Position numbers and translations under genes: made by a program. DNA of 58,056 nt. Source: CAYMMX01 sp964391675. GTDB lineage: Bacteria > Cyanobacteriota > Vampirovibrionia > Gastranaerophilales > Gastranaerophilaceae. Under the pieces are notes generated by a model. The model saw only the letters and a list, made by a program, of their open reading frames with translations. It searched no databases and was not told the DNA's origin. Shown here piece by piece: positions 35,027-43,853 of the stretch; within the stretch, counting starts at the first letter, position 1; each line of letters starts with the position of its first letter. The stretch lies in NCBI GenBank assembly GCA_964391675.1, contig CAYMMX010000011.1, positions 1-58,056 on the forward strand, in the 5' to 3' direction.

Positions 35027-35899
35027 TTATATTTGATATTTGTTTTTTTCAAAGCATAAAATATTTATAAGTGAAAAAATCATTACTATTATTAATAGGA
35101 TTACTGCCATTGCTGATGCGTATCCTAAATCTAAATTCTCAAATGCCCTTTCATAAATATAATAAACAATTGTTTTACTGGAATTTAAAGGACCGCCTTT
35201 TGTCATTACATAAATTTCAGCAAAGACTTTCATTGCTGATATTGCGCTGATGGTTGATACGAGAGCTATGGTAGGCATTATATGCGGGATGGTAACAGTT
35301 AAATGTTTTCTGATTGAATTTGCTCCATCAATATCACAAGCTTCATATAATTCTTTAGGTACACTCATTAGTGCTGCCAGATAAATCATCATATAGTAGC
35401 CGATACCTTTCCAAATTGTAACTATAATTACAGAAATTAAAGCAAATCTTGTATCGGTAAGCCATCCGACAGGATTTAAGCAAAGCTGTTGCATGCCAAA
35501 ATTTAAAATCCCCTGATCGGCATATAACCATTTGAAAGCAATTGCAGCAACTACTATTGATACAATAACCGGAAGATAAATAAGAATTTTATATAATGTA
35601 ATTCCCCTTATTTTATTATTTATAAGTATTGCTAAAAATAAAGGTACTATTGCCAGAATTGGTACAGCAATAAATAAATATAAAAAAGTATTCAGTAAGA
35701 CTTTATAAAAAATCGGTGAGCTAAAGAGCTTAATATAATTCTGCAATCCAACATAAGAAGGGTTATATATATTGTTGGAATAATCTTGAAAACTTAACCC
35801 TATAGTTTGAAAAAAAGGAATGAAAAAAAATACCATAAGAATCACTCCTGCTGGAAGCAGAAATAAGTATGGAACATATTTTTTATAATATTTTAGCAT
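35027..35899 (-). CDS. Sugar ABC transporter permease, MalF/UgpA family
   Basis: Encodes 290 residues with six predicted helices beginning PYLFLLPAGVILMVFFFIPF. The EAA loop is YEACDIDGANSIRKHLTVTI near 196-215, and the final helix pair ends FEKNKYQI. It is the first gene of the pair; the second permease follows 115 bases later. The start ATG 35899 has no strong Shine-Dalgarno. Upstream, 53 bases away, is the end of uvrC in the same direction, so co-transcription with uvrC is possible. Confidence 0.92.
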   Translation of the reverse strand: MLKYYKKYVPYLFLLPAGVILMVFFFIPFFQTIGLSFQDYSNNIYNPSYVGLQNYIKLFSSPIFYKVLLNTFLYLFIAVPILAIVPLFLAILINNKIRGITLYKILIYLPVIVSIVVAAIAFKWLYADQGILNFGMQQLCLNPVGWLTDTRFALISVIIVTIWKGIGYYMMIYLAALMSVPKELYEACDIDGANSIRKHLTVTIPHIMPTIALVSTISAISAMKVFAEIYVMTKGGPLNSSKTIVYYIYERAFENLDLGYASAMAVILLIIVMIFSLINILCFEKNKYQI

Positions 35900-35952
35900 C
35901 CGGAATGTCTCAAAATTACACTAAACAATGTTATTATCTCATTTTTTAGTTT

Positions 35953-37638
35953 TTAAGAGTTCCCCTGTTTATTTGATTTTTTATCCCTAAGTTCTTTGCT
36001 TCTTAGTTTTCTGTGGTAGGTAATAGCAAAACGGTGTGCTTCATCTCTTATTCTTTGGATTAAAAACAATGCGGAAGAATTTCTTGGTAAAAGAATCGAC
36101 TTTGATTGGTTTGGTAAGAAAACTTCCTCTTCTTTTTTTGCCAGAGAAATAAAATCTATGCCCTTAATATCCAGCTCTTTTACAATTTGCATAACGCTTG
36201 AGAGTTGTCCTTTTCCTCCATCGACAATTACCAAATCGGGTTTTTCCCAGTTTTGCTCATCCAATCTTTTCAGGCGACGTGTTAAAACTTCTTTCATTGA
36301 AAGAAAATCATCAGGTTTTCCTTCTTCTGTCCACTTGATTTTGAATTTTTTATAAGATGATTTTTTACTTATACCATTTATGAAGGTTACCATCGATGCA
36401 ACGGTATTTGTTCCCTGAATATGTGAAATATCATAGCATTCAATGCGGTGTGGGAAGTTTTTAAGTTTCAATTTTTCAGCTAAGAAAGAGCCGATTTCGT
36501 TAAAATCATCTCTGATTTTTGACATTTGCTCTATTTTAGCATTATTTAAAAGCACTTTTGTGTTTTTATCGGCGAGTGATTGCAGTTCTTGACCTTGTTT
36601 CCCTTTAGCATAACTTATTTTGACTTTTTTCTTCGATAAAATTTCCAGCCATTCTTGATAAACTTCTTTTTCCCCAATGGTTTCAAGTTCTCTTGATACA
36701 ATTTTGTCAGGAAATTCCATTGATAAGTTGCTGTAATATTCCTTAAAAAACGTTTCAAAAAATTCAACTTTGTCTGTGTTTTTAATAAAGTATTTAAAAT
36801 CTTTTTTGTCTATTAGGCGACCTTCTCTAATCATTAAGATTACAATTGCAAAAATACCATCTTCATACATTAGCGAAATTACATCTTCGCTCAGTTTTGT
36901 ATTTTCGTATACTACTTTTTGTTTTTCCAACGTTTTTTGTAAGTCCAGATAACTGTCTCTAAGTCTTGCAGCTTTTTCATACTGCTGTGAATCAGAGTAT
37001 TTTTGTATTTGTTGCATTAAATAGTTTAAAAGTTCTGTTTGTTTTCCTTGTAAAAACAGTTCAACTTGAGAAACAAGAGCTTTGTATTCTTCTGATGTAA
37101 CAAGATTTTGACATGGTGCTAGGCATTTCCCTATTTGATAATAAAGACAAGGGCGATTTTTGAATTTTGGTGTTTTGCATTGTTTTAACGGAAAAATTTT
37201 TTTTAAAAAATCCAATGTTGCATACATTGCTCTTGCATCGGTATAGGGTCCGTAATATTTTCCTTTTTCAAGATTCTTATTTTTTTTTCTTGTTACAATA
37301 ATTCTTGGAAAATCTTCATCAGTTACTAAAAAATAAGGATATTTTTTATCGTCTTTTAGCAGAATATTATACTTTGGTTGATGTTTTTTTATTAAATGTG
37401 ATTCTAAAATCAGTGCTTCAGCTTCTGAATTTGTAATAATATATTCAAGATTTTTTATTTGGGGCACAAGCACTTTTAATTTTGTACTGTCAAGTGTTTT
37501 ATTGAAATAACTTTTAACTCTGTTTTTTAAATTTTTGGCTTTTCCAATATAAATTATTTCACCATTTTGGTTATGGTAAATATAGCAGCCTGCTAAATTG
37601 GGAAGAAGTTTTAATTTTTCTTTTAAATTATTATCCAT
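35953..37638 (-). CDS. uvrC: UvrABC excinuclease subunit C, lacking the C-terminal HhH domain
   Basis: Encodes 561 residues. UvrC makes both incisions in nucleotide-excision repair. Seen: N-terminal GIY-YIG nuclease domain (AGCYIYHNQNGEIIYIGKAK, 16-35), Cys cluster CKTPKFKNRPCLYYQIGKCL region near 155-175, UVR motif near 200-225, and the RNase-H-like 5'-incision domain with ECYDISHIQGT and VIVDGGKGQL. The protein ends about 20 residues after AHRFAITYHRKLR, where other UvrC proteins continue with a tandem helix-hairpin-helix domain. ATG has no Shine-Dalgarno; TATAAT lies exactly 6 bases before it. Confidence 0.94.
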   Translation of the reverse strand: MDNNLKEKLKLLPNLAGCYIYHNQNGEIIYIGKAKNLKNRVKSYFNKTLDSTKLKVLVPQIKNLEYIITNSEAEALILESHLIKKHQPKYNILLKDDKKYPYFLVTDEDFPRIIVTRKKNKNLEKGKYYGPYTDARAMYATLDFLKKIFPLKQCKTPKFKNRPCLYYQIGKCLAPCQNLVTSEEYKALVSQVELFLQGKQTELLNYLMQQIQKYSDSQQYEKAARLRDSYLDLQKTLEKQKVVYENTKLSEDVISLMYEDGIFAIVILMIREGRLIDKKDFKYFIKNTDKVEFFETFFKEYYSNLSMEFPDKIVSRELETIGEKEVYQEWLEILSKKKVKISYAKGKQGQELQSLADKNTKVLLNNAKIEQMSKIRDDFNEIGSFLAEKLKLKNFPHRIECYDISHIQGTNTVASMVTFINGISKKSSYKKFKIKWTEEGKPDDFLSMKEVLTRRLKRLDEQNWEKPDLVIVDGGKGQLSSVMQIVKELDIKGIDFISLAKKEEEVFLPNQSKSILLPRNSSALFLIQRIRDEAHRFAITYHRKLRSKELRDKKSNKQGNS

Positions 37639-37644
37639 AAATAA

Positions 37645-37650
37645 ATTATA
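37645..37650 (-). promoter_or_regulatory. -10 placing the uvrC start at its ATG
   Basis: The minus strand reads TATAAT, TTATTT, ATG. The hexamer is the complement of 37645-37650; +1 falls on 37638, the A of the ATG. A TG extension is absent here. Confidence 0.65.
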
Positions 37651-37676
37651 TAATAATTTATTTATTATTTTTCAAA

Positions 37677-38024
37677 CTATATTCTTATAATTTTTATTAA
37701 ATCATTTTTACAAATATTTTTGTCCGAAATAGTTTTAGAAGGAAGTTCAATTACATAACTTGATGTTGCATGAATAGGTAAAATTCTCCAAGGTTTTACA
37801 TTTTCGTATAGTGCAATAATTTCATTATTTTTATTTATAAATAATATATCAATATTAAATTTCATAAAAAAGGTATGTATGGAGCAACATGGTTTTATAA
37901 TGAGTCCTTTTCCTTCAGAGAAATGTTTTTCTAAAATTAGTCCAATACTGCGTAAAAAGAAGTTATCAGCCATTTTTGCTTGCTCTGAAATTATATTGTT
38001 TTGTGTAGAATTGTAAACTTTCAT
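37677..38024 (-). CDS. DUF192 family protein
   Basis: Encodes 115 residues from ATG 38024. I preferred it over an upstream ATG (38054) because GAGGG lies 7-11 bases before it. DUF192 proteins are small beta-barrel-like proteins of unknown function. Family features: MADNFFLRSIGLILEKHF, GLIIKPCCSIHTFFMKFNID (usually GM...CxxIHTxxMxxxID) and the terminal VIELP. Most members are exported with a signal peptide; none is visible here, so this one looks cytoplasmic. Confidence 0.88.
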   Translation of the reverse strand: MKVYNSTQNNIISEQAKMADNFFLRSIGLILEKHFSEGKGLIIKPCCSIHTFFMKFNIDILFINKNNEIIALYENVKPWRILPIHATSSYVIELPSKTISDKNICKNDLIKIIRI

Positions 38025-38135
38025 GCTTTTACCCTCTAGAAATAACGAAAACACCCGTTATAATATACAATATATATAGTATGTATATCAAGTGAGACAT
38101 TTTACCCTTTTTATTCGCCTTGAAAGGTGGTGTTT

Positions 38136-38417
38136 ATGATTCTAGAGTATAAAGTAAACGAAATGCATGTTCAAGCTGCTTGGCTAAAAACACTTTATGA
38201 TTTAATTGAAGAGTTAAATTGTAAGTGCAAAACTTATATTGAAGAGTCGTATAACCAGACTTATAAACATTTTTCAAGAATGAGAATAATTGAAGTTTAT
38301 GGCTCTGACACAATGTTGAGTTGGCTAAAACTTCGTATGGAAAGGTATTTACATTTTATTTCTGTTCATGACAGTGTCGATGACATCACGGCTGAAATGC
38401 ACGAATCAGCTGAATAA
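38136..38417 (+). CDS. Hypothetical protein, 93 residues
   Basis: I do not recognise it. The product is mainly helical and acidic: MILEYKVNEMHVQAAWLKTL starts it, a Cys pair (NCKCKTY) lies near 31-33, and it ends VHDSVDDITAEMHESAE. There is no signal peptide or membrane segment. ATG 38136 is preferred over the GTG at 38127 because AAAGGTGG lies about 8 bases upstream of it. It is divergent from the DUF192 gene over a 111-base region rich in TATA-like boxes. It may be a small regulator or an adaptor. Confidence 0.7.
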   Translation: MILEYKVNEMHVQAAWLKTLYDLIEELNCKCKTYIEESYNQTYKHFSRMRIIEVYGSDTMLSWLKLRMERYLHFISVHDSVDDITAEMHESAE

Positions 38418-38451
38418 TTCTTATATTTAGGCAATCATTTTAAAAAGATAT

Positions 38452-39111
38452 TTACCAAGGATAATCTTTTTCTATGGTCCAATTATCATGCATTATTAAA
38501 CCGGCGCAGTAGCGTCTGTTTTCGACAGCATTTTCGGCACTGCATGCATAAATTCCCGTTTTCCATTTGTCTCTTCCAACGCCTGTTGTACCTTTATCAT
38601 AGGCTTTAAATGCCGGATTAAGAGTATTTGGAACAAGCTCATAGAAGAAAACATTTTTCCCAACGACTAAAGCTCCTTCATATCCGTTAATGTATACTTT
38701 TATTTCCATAGTTGATGACATTGTAAGTTCTAAATCCACTCCATCCGGTAGCCTTACAATAATTGAATTTGATTTAGTTATGACATTATAATTTTTAAGA
38801 TACGATTCTAAGTATGTACCAAACCATAGTCTCATATCAGCAGCACTTCCTTCAATCGGAAAACTCCATGTATTTATGTTTTCATTTTCTGTTTCTGACA
38901 TGCTTATTGCTCTTGATATAGCAGAAAATGTTTTCCTTAATTTAGAAATAGCAGATTGCTCCTGTTGCATTTGAACTATAGAAGGAATAGTTATTGCTGC
39001 AACCAATCCTATAATTAAAATAGTCATAAACATTTCTACCAGAGAAAAACCGAATTGTTTTTTAGTTTTAATTTTAAACAATGCTCCCATCCTTTTTGGA
39101 AATTTTAACAT
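38452..39111 (-). CDS. Type IV prepilin-like protein
   Basis: Encodes 219 residues. After a 20-residue basic leader the sequence G21-F-S-L-V-E-M-F-M-T-I-L-I-I-G-L-V-A-A-I is a classic type III signal: prepilin peptidase cleaves after Gly21 and Glu26 (+5) is kept. A hydrophobic helix follows, then an amphipathic helix (SAISKLRKTFSAISRAISMS) and a C-terminal globular domain with three Cys. It fits a pseudopilin/minor pilin, secreted or used in competence or twitching. The N-terminal helix packs into the fibre. No assembly genes (pilB, pilC, pilQ) are nearby. A TATAGT ends 5 bases before ATG. Confidence 0.9.
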   Translation of the reverse strand: MLKFPKRMGALFKIKTKKQFGFSLVEMFMTILIIGLVAAITIPSIVQMQQEQSAISKLRKTFSAISRAISMSETENENINTWSFPIEGSAADMRLWFGTYLESYLKNYNVITKSNSIIVRLPDGVDLELTMSSTMEIKVYINGYEGALVVGKNVFFYELVPNTLNPAFKAYDKGTTGVGRDKWKTGIYACSAENAVENRRYCAGLIMHDNWTIEKDYPW

Positions 39112-39116
39112 TTTAG

Positions 39117-39122
39117 ACTATA
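39117..39122 (-). promoter_or_regulatory. -10 adjacent to the prepilin ATG
   Basis: The minus strand reads TATAGT, CTAAA, ATG. The A of ATG (39111) is 6 bases after the hexamer, one short of the spacing seen at other genes, but still within the normal start window. It lies back to back with the mlaE promoter. Confidence 0.5.
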
Positions 39123-39168
39123 GTATGTCAAATAATTGTAAATAATTAGACCTAAATGCTTTTTTTTG

Positions 39169-39174
39169 TATAAT
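39169..39174 (+). promoter_or_regulatory. -10 placing the mlaE start at its ATG
   Basis: TATAAT at 39169-39174 is followed by ATTTTT and ATG at 39181. Predicted +1 is 39181, the A of the ATG. Preceded by TG (TTTG), the hexamer is perfect. Confidence 0.72.
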
Positions 39175-39180
39175 ATTTTT

Positions 39181-39990
39181 ATGAGAGGTTTAGGTTTATA
39201 TTTTAAGCAATCGGCAACATATCAATTATATTTGCTTTTTACAAGGCAAGTTAATGATTTTTTTACAACATTAGGTGATATTGCACAAAAAACCTTTGAT
39301 GTATTTAAATATATTTTTAAATTGGAAATTGATAAACATGAGCTTGTTCAGCAGTGTTCAAGATTTGGAGTAAGTTCTCTTCCGATAACCCTTTCTATAG
39401 TGGGGATGTCCTCTATAATTGTTGCTATGCAGGTTGCCGGTGAAATGGTAAAACAAGGCGCAGGTAATTTTGTCGGAATGTTAATAACAATTCTAATTGT
39501 AAGAGAAGATGCGGTTATAATGTCAGGTTTTGCTATTATTTCAATGATTGGTTCATCACTTGCATCAGAGATTGCAACTATGAGGGTAACAGAACAAATT
39601 GATGCAATGAAAGCTTTGAAGGTAAATCCTATAAAGTATTTGTTTGTCCCAAGAGTTGTTTCAGGAATTCTTATGATGCCTTTAGTTGTAATTATTGCTT
39701 CTGTTGTGGGAATTTTAGGTGGTGCTGTTGCTTCGAATATTGCCGGAGGATTGAATTATAGGGCTTTCTTTGATTCTGTTTGGTATGGTCTTTTTATGAA
39801 GGATATAAAAGTTTGTCTTGCAAAAGCCGTTTTTTTTGGTGCTACAATTGCTATTGTGAGTTGTACGTGTGGTTATAGAGCAAAAGGTGGGGCAAAAGGA
39901 GTTGGTATTGCAACGACAAAGGCTGTTGTTTGGTCTTTTGTTGCGATTGCGATATGGGATTTGCTTTTTGCTGCAGCATTCTTCTTTTAG
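39181..39990 (+). CDS. mlaE: MlaE-type permease of the MCE lipid transporter
   Basis: Encodes 269 residues from ATG 39181; the TTG 15 bases upstream lies inside the -10 box. MlaE is the membrane subunit of an MCE complex that moves phospholipids between inner and outer membranes. Seen: ISMIGSSLASEIATMRVTEQ near 120-139 and IDAMKALKVNPIKYLFVPRV, the conserved MlaE motifs, five or so helices, and GYRAKGGAKGVGIATTKAVV near the end. It heads the operon mlaE-mlaF-mlaD-lpxK-nth. The absence of MlaB and MlaC is usual for relatives of plants and cyanobacteria (TGD1/2/3-like). Confidence 0.93.
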   Translation: MRGLGLYFKQSATYQLYLLFTRQVNDFFTTLGDIAQKTFDVFKYIFKLEIDKHELVQQCSRFGVSSLPITLSIVGMSSIIVAMQVAGEMVKQGAGNFVGMLITILIVREDAVIMSGFAIISMIGSSLASEIATMRVTEQIDAMKALKVNPIKYLFVPRVVSGILMMPLVVIIASVVGILGGAVASNIAGGLNYRAFFDSVWYGLFMKDIKVCLAKAVFFGATIAIVSCTCGYRAKGGAKGVGIATTKAVVWSFVAIAIWDLLFAAAFFF

Positions 39991-40033
39991 TTCAGCAGAA
40001 TGTAATAAAAAATTAAAAGGTAATTAGATAAAA

Positions 40034-40756
40034 ATGAGTATAGAAGTAAATAATTTAGTAAAAATATTTGACGATAAAAAAGTTATAGATGATGTTTCTT
40101 TTAAGGTTAAAGATGGAGAAGTATTAGCTATAGTTGGTTTTAGCGGTTCAGGAAAAAGTACCATACTTAAACTCATATGTAATTTAATTGCTCTGGACAG
40201 TGGTGAAATTAAGACTTCAGATGGTGATATTGCTATGGTTTTTCAATATTCAGCTTTGTTTGATTCACTAAATGTTTTTAATAATATTTCTTTTGCTCTT
40301 AAAGAGAGAAAAGAATTTAGGAAAAAATTTTCTAATAAACAATTAGAGCAAATTGTTGCACAAAAGCTTAAAATGGTTGGTTTAGAAGGTATAGAAAATA
40401 AGTATCCTTCTGAACTTTCAGGAGGAATGCAAAAAAGAGTTAGCTTTGCCCGAGCAATTGTAACAGAACCTCAAACTATTTTGTATGACGAACCAACATC
40501 AGGTTTAGATCCAATATCTTCGACATTAATCGAAGATTATATTGTAAGGCTTAAAGAAGAAACTAATGCGGCATCCATAGTTGTAACACATCAGATGTCA
40601 ACTATAAAAAGAACAGCTGATAGAATTATAATGCTTTATCAGGGCAAAATCGTTTTTGAAGGTACTCCTGAAGAAATGTTAAGAACAGATAATGAATACG
40701 CAAAACAATTTATATCGGCATCTTTAGAAGGGCCTATGAAGATGTTGGCAGAATGA
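40034..40756 (+). CDS. mlaF: MlaF-type ATPase of the MCE lipid transporter
   Basis: Encodes 240 residues of an ABC ATPase. Walker A GFSGSGKST is at 35-43, the Q-loop is VFQYSALFDS, signature LSGGMQKRV near 129-137 and Walker B ILYDEPTSGLDP near 152. The LSGGM(Q/K)KR signature is characteristic of Mla/Ttg2A-type proteins. It powers MlaE and the MCE subunit that follows. AAAAGGTAA lies 12 bases before ATG, with 43 bases between mlaE and mlaF. Confidence 0.95.
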   Translation: MSIEVNNLVKIFDDKKVIDDVSFKVKDGEVLAIVGFSGSGKSTILKLICNLIALDSGEIKTSDGDIAMVFQYSALFDSLNVFNNISFALKERKEFRKKFSNKQLEQIVAQKLKMVGLEGIENKYPSELSGGMQKRVSFARAIVTEPQTILYDEPTSGLDPISSTLIEDYIVRLKEETNAASIVVTHQMSTIKRTADRIIMLYQGKIVFEGTPEEMLRTDNEYAKQFISASLEGPMKMLAE

Positions 40757-40803
40757 ACTTTTTTTGATACAATTGTGATAATTATGGGTAGTAGGGAGAA
40801 TAA

Positions 40804-42165
40804 ATGAGATTTTCATCATCTTTTAAAGTAGGGATATTAACACTGGTAGCTCTTATAATATTATTGTTTACAATTTTATGGGTAAAGGGTCGTTCATTTT
40901 CTTCAGGAGAGAGAACGGAAGTAATTTTTAAAGATGTAAACGGCATGAGACCTGGTTCAGGGGTTCAGATGATGGGACTAAGAATAGGGCAGGTTGAAGA
41001 AATTATTCCGGTTATTAACGGAGATAACAGTTATGTTAAATTAAGGTTTGTTATTACTGAACCTGGTATTTCCATTCCAAAGGCATCCGTGTTTTCCATC
41101 CAGCAGTCAGGTCTTATCGGTGAACAATTTTTAGAGATAACCCCGCCTAAGTTAAGAACTACATACATATCTGTTGCAAAAGGTTCTAACTTATTATATA
41201 AAGATGATTTTGTCCAAATTTTACTGGATAAAAAATATTATGATGTTGGTAAGGTTAAAAATGTTCAAATACTTTCTGCACAATTAGTTCCACCTTTGCT
41301 TAGAGAAAAAATAAATACAAAATATGCTTATAAGGTTGATTATACAATTAATTTGCCTGGTTTAATTTTGCCTGATTATATGATTGGACAAATAATAACT
41401 GAAAATCAGCAGAAAAAACTACGTATATCAATGATTGATAATTCTAATTTGCCATACCCTCAGCAGTCATCTTTGTATACTGTAGTTGAACCAATGCGAA
41501 TAGCTGACTTTTTGGATTTACAATATAAAGCAGCCGAGTCTTTAACTGAAACTACAATTAAAGTTAATGAGTTGCTTTCAGATGATGTTATTGCCGACTT
41601 AAAGCAAAGTGTCGAAAATATTAACATACTTACAGCAAAAGCTACAACCACTATTGCTAAGGCAGAAAAACTTATAGAATCATCTAAAGAAGATTTAAAC
41701 TCTATGATGCAAATGGCAAAATCTGTAAGTGATAATTTTAATAAAGTAGCTAATAATGTTAATAATATTATTGGTGATGAGAAGTTTAAGCCTACTCTAT
41801 TGTCTACGGCAGAGTCTATTAATAAATTAACAAAAAATCTTAACAAGATACTTGATAATACAGACGCAAAGCAGATGGCTTCTGATTTACAAGTTATTAT
41901 GCAAAATATGAATGATATAACAAGTTATGTTTCTTCTATGACAAAGGATGATAAGCTTAAAAAACAATTAACATCTACAGTAAATAGCGTGAATAAAGCA
42001 ATGAATGATATTTCTAATGCCTTAGAAGTTGTAAACGGTATGACCCCTGACCAAAAATGTCAACTTCAGCAAATAATAGAGGATACATCGGTTACTACTC
42101 ACAATTTGAAAAAATTCTCTGAAAAATTAAATAAAAGATTTTTAATCTTTAGATTAATGTTTTAA
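40804..42165 (+). CDS. mlaD: MCE-domain protein (MlaD-like)
   Basis: Encodes 453 residues. An N-terminal anchor (FKVGILTLVALIILLFTILW) leads into an MCE domain at about 40-115 (FKDVNGMRPGSGVQMMGLRI with the tunnel-forming loop and GLIGEQFLEITP). A second folded part follows to about 240. The C-terminal 200 residues form long coiled-coil-like helices with repeated Asn/Thr/Ser/Lys heptads, which may bridge the periplasm. E. coli MlaD is only 183 residues; a longer form with a helical extension resembles the cyanobacterial and PqiB/YebT-type proteins. It directs lipid through the periplasm and precedes lpxK. Confidence 0.92.
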   Translation: MRFSSSFKVGILTLVALIILLFTILWVKGRSFSSGERTEVIFKDVNGMRPGSGVQMMGLRIGQVEEIIPVINGDNSYVKLRFVITEPGISIPKASVFSIQQSGLIGEQFLEITPPKLRTTYISVAKGSNLLYKDDFVQILLDKKYYDVGKVKNVQILSAQLVPPLLREKINTKYAYKVDYTINLPGLILPDYMIGQIITENQQKKLRISMIDNSNLPYPQQSSLYTVVEPMRIADFLDLQYKAAESLTETTIKVNELLSDDVIADLKQSVENINILTAKATTTIAKAEKLIESSKEDLNSMMQMAKSVSDNFNKVANNVNNIIGDEKFKPTLLSTAESINKLTKNLNKILDNTDAKQMASDLQVIMQNMNDITSYVSSMTKDDKLKKQLTSTVNSVNKAMNDISNALEVVNGMTPDQKCQLQQIIEDTSVTTHNLKKFSEKLNKRFLIFRLMF

Positions 42166-42178
42166 GTGGTGATTTTAT

Positions 42179-43225
42179 ATGGGGTTTAAAACTGTAATTT
42201 CAAAAATACATTATGATAAAAAAGCCAAAGGTTTATTTTTTAAACTTCTTCAGGGATGCTCTTTTTTTTATGCATTAGGATGTAATTTTAAAAATAAGCT
42301 TTATGATATCGGAAAATTAAAACCTAAAAAAGTTAATGCTTACGTTGTATCAGTAGGCAATCTTACAACAGGTGGAGTCGGAAAAACACCGGTTGTTGCA
42401 AAAATCGCAAACCATTTTCTTATGCTTGGTGAAAAAACAGCAATAATTTCAAGAGGGTATGGCGGAAAATTATCTAAAGAAATTAACATAATTTCTGATG
42501 GAAAAAATATTTTTTATCCTGCTAATTTGTCAGGAGATGAGCCAAGATGGCTTGCTGAAAATACTAATGCAGTTGTAATTACTTCAAAAAATAGATACAA
42601 AGGCGCCAAATTTGCTATAGAAAAATTTGGCGTTACGAAAATAATTCTTGATGACGGATTTCAGCATAGAAAAATTTATCGTGACTTAGATATTGTTTTA
42701 GTTGATAGTGAGAAAGGATTTGGAAATGAAAACCTTTTGCCTGCGGGGCCTTTAAGAGAAGGACCGGAATCTTTTAACAGAGTGAATAAATTTATTATAG
42801 TAAGCAAAAATACAGATCATTCAAGAGCAGAAAAATACGCAAAGGTTATGGGAAAAAAATTAAAAAAAGATGCAATAGTTTGTTATATCGAGCCGGAGTG
42901 TATTTATAACATTTTAGATAAACAAGAAAGTTTAAATAAAGAAGATAAGGTTCTTGCATTTAGTGCAATAGGGCAACCCCAACAATTTTATAGTTTTCTT
43001 AAAGACTATAATGTTGTTAAAACAATAGATTTTGATGACCATCATAATTATTCGGATTCAGATATTCAAAAATTACAAAAAATTTGTACAGATTTAGATA
43101 TCCGAACTTTAATTACTACCGAAAAAGATGCAGCAAAATTAGCAAGTAAAGGTTTTTACCTTAAAGTTTTCGCTCTAAAATTACGTACAAGTTTAGATGT
43201 TGAAAGCCTTCTTAAGAATGAATAA
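42179..43225 (+). CDS. lpxK: Tetraacyldisaccharide 4'-kinase LpxK
   Basis: Encodes 348 residues. LpxK phosphorylates the 4' position of the lipid A disaccharide. Seen: the Walker A-like SVGNLTTGGVGKTPVV near 58-73, ISRGYGG near 93, LDDGFQHRKIYRDLDIVLVD near 159-178 (catalytic Asp and His), and PAGPLREG. An N-terminal membrane-associated helix is present. ATG follows TAAGTGGTGATTTTAT. It is 13 bases after mlaD and overlaps nth, tying lipid A synthesis to outer-membrane lipid transport. It implies a lipid-A-containing outer membrane. Confidence 0.93.
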   Translation: MGFKTVISKIHYDKKAKGLFFKLLQGCSFFYALGCNFKNKLYDIGKLKPKKVNAYVVSVGNLTTGGVGKTPVVAKIANHFLMLGEKTAIISRGYGGKLSKEINIISDGKNIFYPANLSGDEPRWLAENTNAVVITSKNRYKGAKFAIEKFGVTKIILDDGFQHRKIYRDLDIVLVDSEKGFGNENLLPAGPLREGPESFNRVNKFIIVSKNTDHSRAEKYAKVMGKKLKKDAIVCYIEPECIYNILDKQESLNKEDKVLAFSAIGQPQQFYSFLKDYNVVKTIDFDDHHNYSDSDIQKLQKICTDLDIRTLITTEKDAAKLASKGFYLKVFALKLRTSLDVESLLKNE

Positions 43226-43853
43226 TATTGAGAAAATAATTATAGAATTGAAGAAAGCAAAACAACCGTTAAGTGATTTTGTAAAACTAATGGAGACTTT
43301 TAATGACCCTTTTCTTGTTTTAATTTCTTGCATTTTAAGTTTAAGAACAAATGATAAAACAACATATCCTGCAACATTAAGAATGTTGCGACTAGGACAA
43401 ACACCGCAGGAGTTTGCTCTAAAGGTCAATGAAGAAGACTTAGAAAATGCAATTTATCCCGTTGGCTTTTATAAAAATAAAGCAAAACAGATTATTGAGC
43501 TTTCAAAGGTTCTGGTGGAAAAATATAATTCAGAAGTTCCTGATACTATAGAGGAATTAATCAAACTTAAAGGAGTAGGTAGAAAAACTGCTAATTTAGT
43601 TATTGCAAAAGGTTTTAATAAACCGGCTATTTGTGTTGATATTCATGTGCATAGAATTTTTAACAGAATAGGTTATGTCAAAACCAAAACTCCTGAAGAA
43701 ACAGAATTTGCACTAAGAAAAAAACTCCCTGTTTCTTATTGGATAGACATAAATACTTTATTGGTTACACATGGGCAAAATATTTGCAGACCCGTTAAGC
43801 CAATGTGTGATATCTGTCCCATTGAGGAATATTGTTATAAAGTAAAAATTTAA
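43218..43853 (+). CDS. nth: Endonuclease III (DNA glycosylase/AP lyase)
   Basis: Encodes 211 residues from ATG 43218, which overlaps lpxK by 8 bases; the TTG at 43197 is internal to lpxK and less likely. Nth removes oxidised pyrimidines and nicks the strand. Seen: the helix-hairpin-helix LKGVGRKTANLV with catalytic Lys, VDIHVHRIFNRI with catalytic Asp, and the C-terminal 4Fe-4S cluster CRPVKPMCDICPIEEYC (spacing C6C2C5C). It is the last gene of the mla-lpxK operon. A short hairpin (ACGG/CCGT, 43855-43867) followed by TTTGTTT may be a weak terminator. Confidence 0.95.
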   Translation: MNNIEKIIIELKKAKQPLSDFVKLMETFNDPFLVLISCILSLRTNDKTTYPATLRMLRLGQTPQEFALKVNEEDLENAIYPVGFYKNKAKQIIELSKVLVEKYNSEVPDTIEELIKLKGVGRKTANLVIAKGFNKPAICVDIHVHRIFNRIGYVKTKTPEETEFALRKKLPVSYWIDINTLLVTHGQNICRPVKPMCDICPIEEYCYKVKI

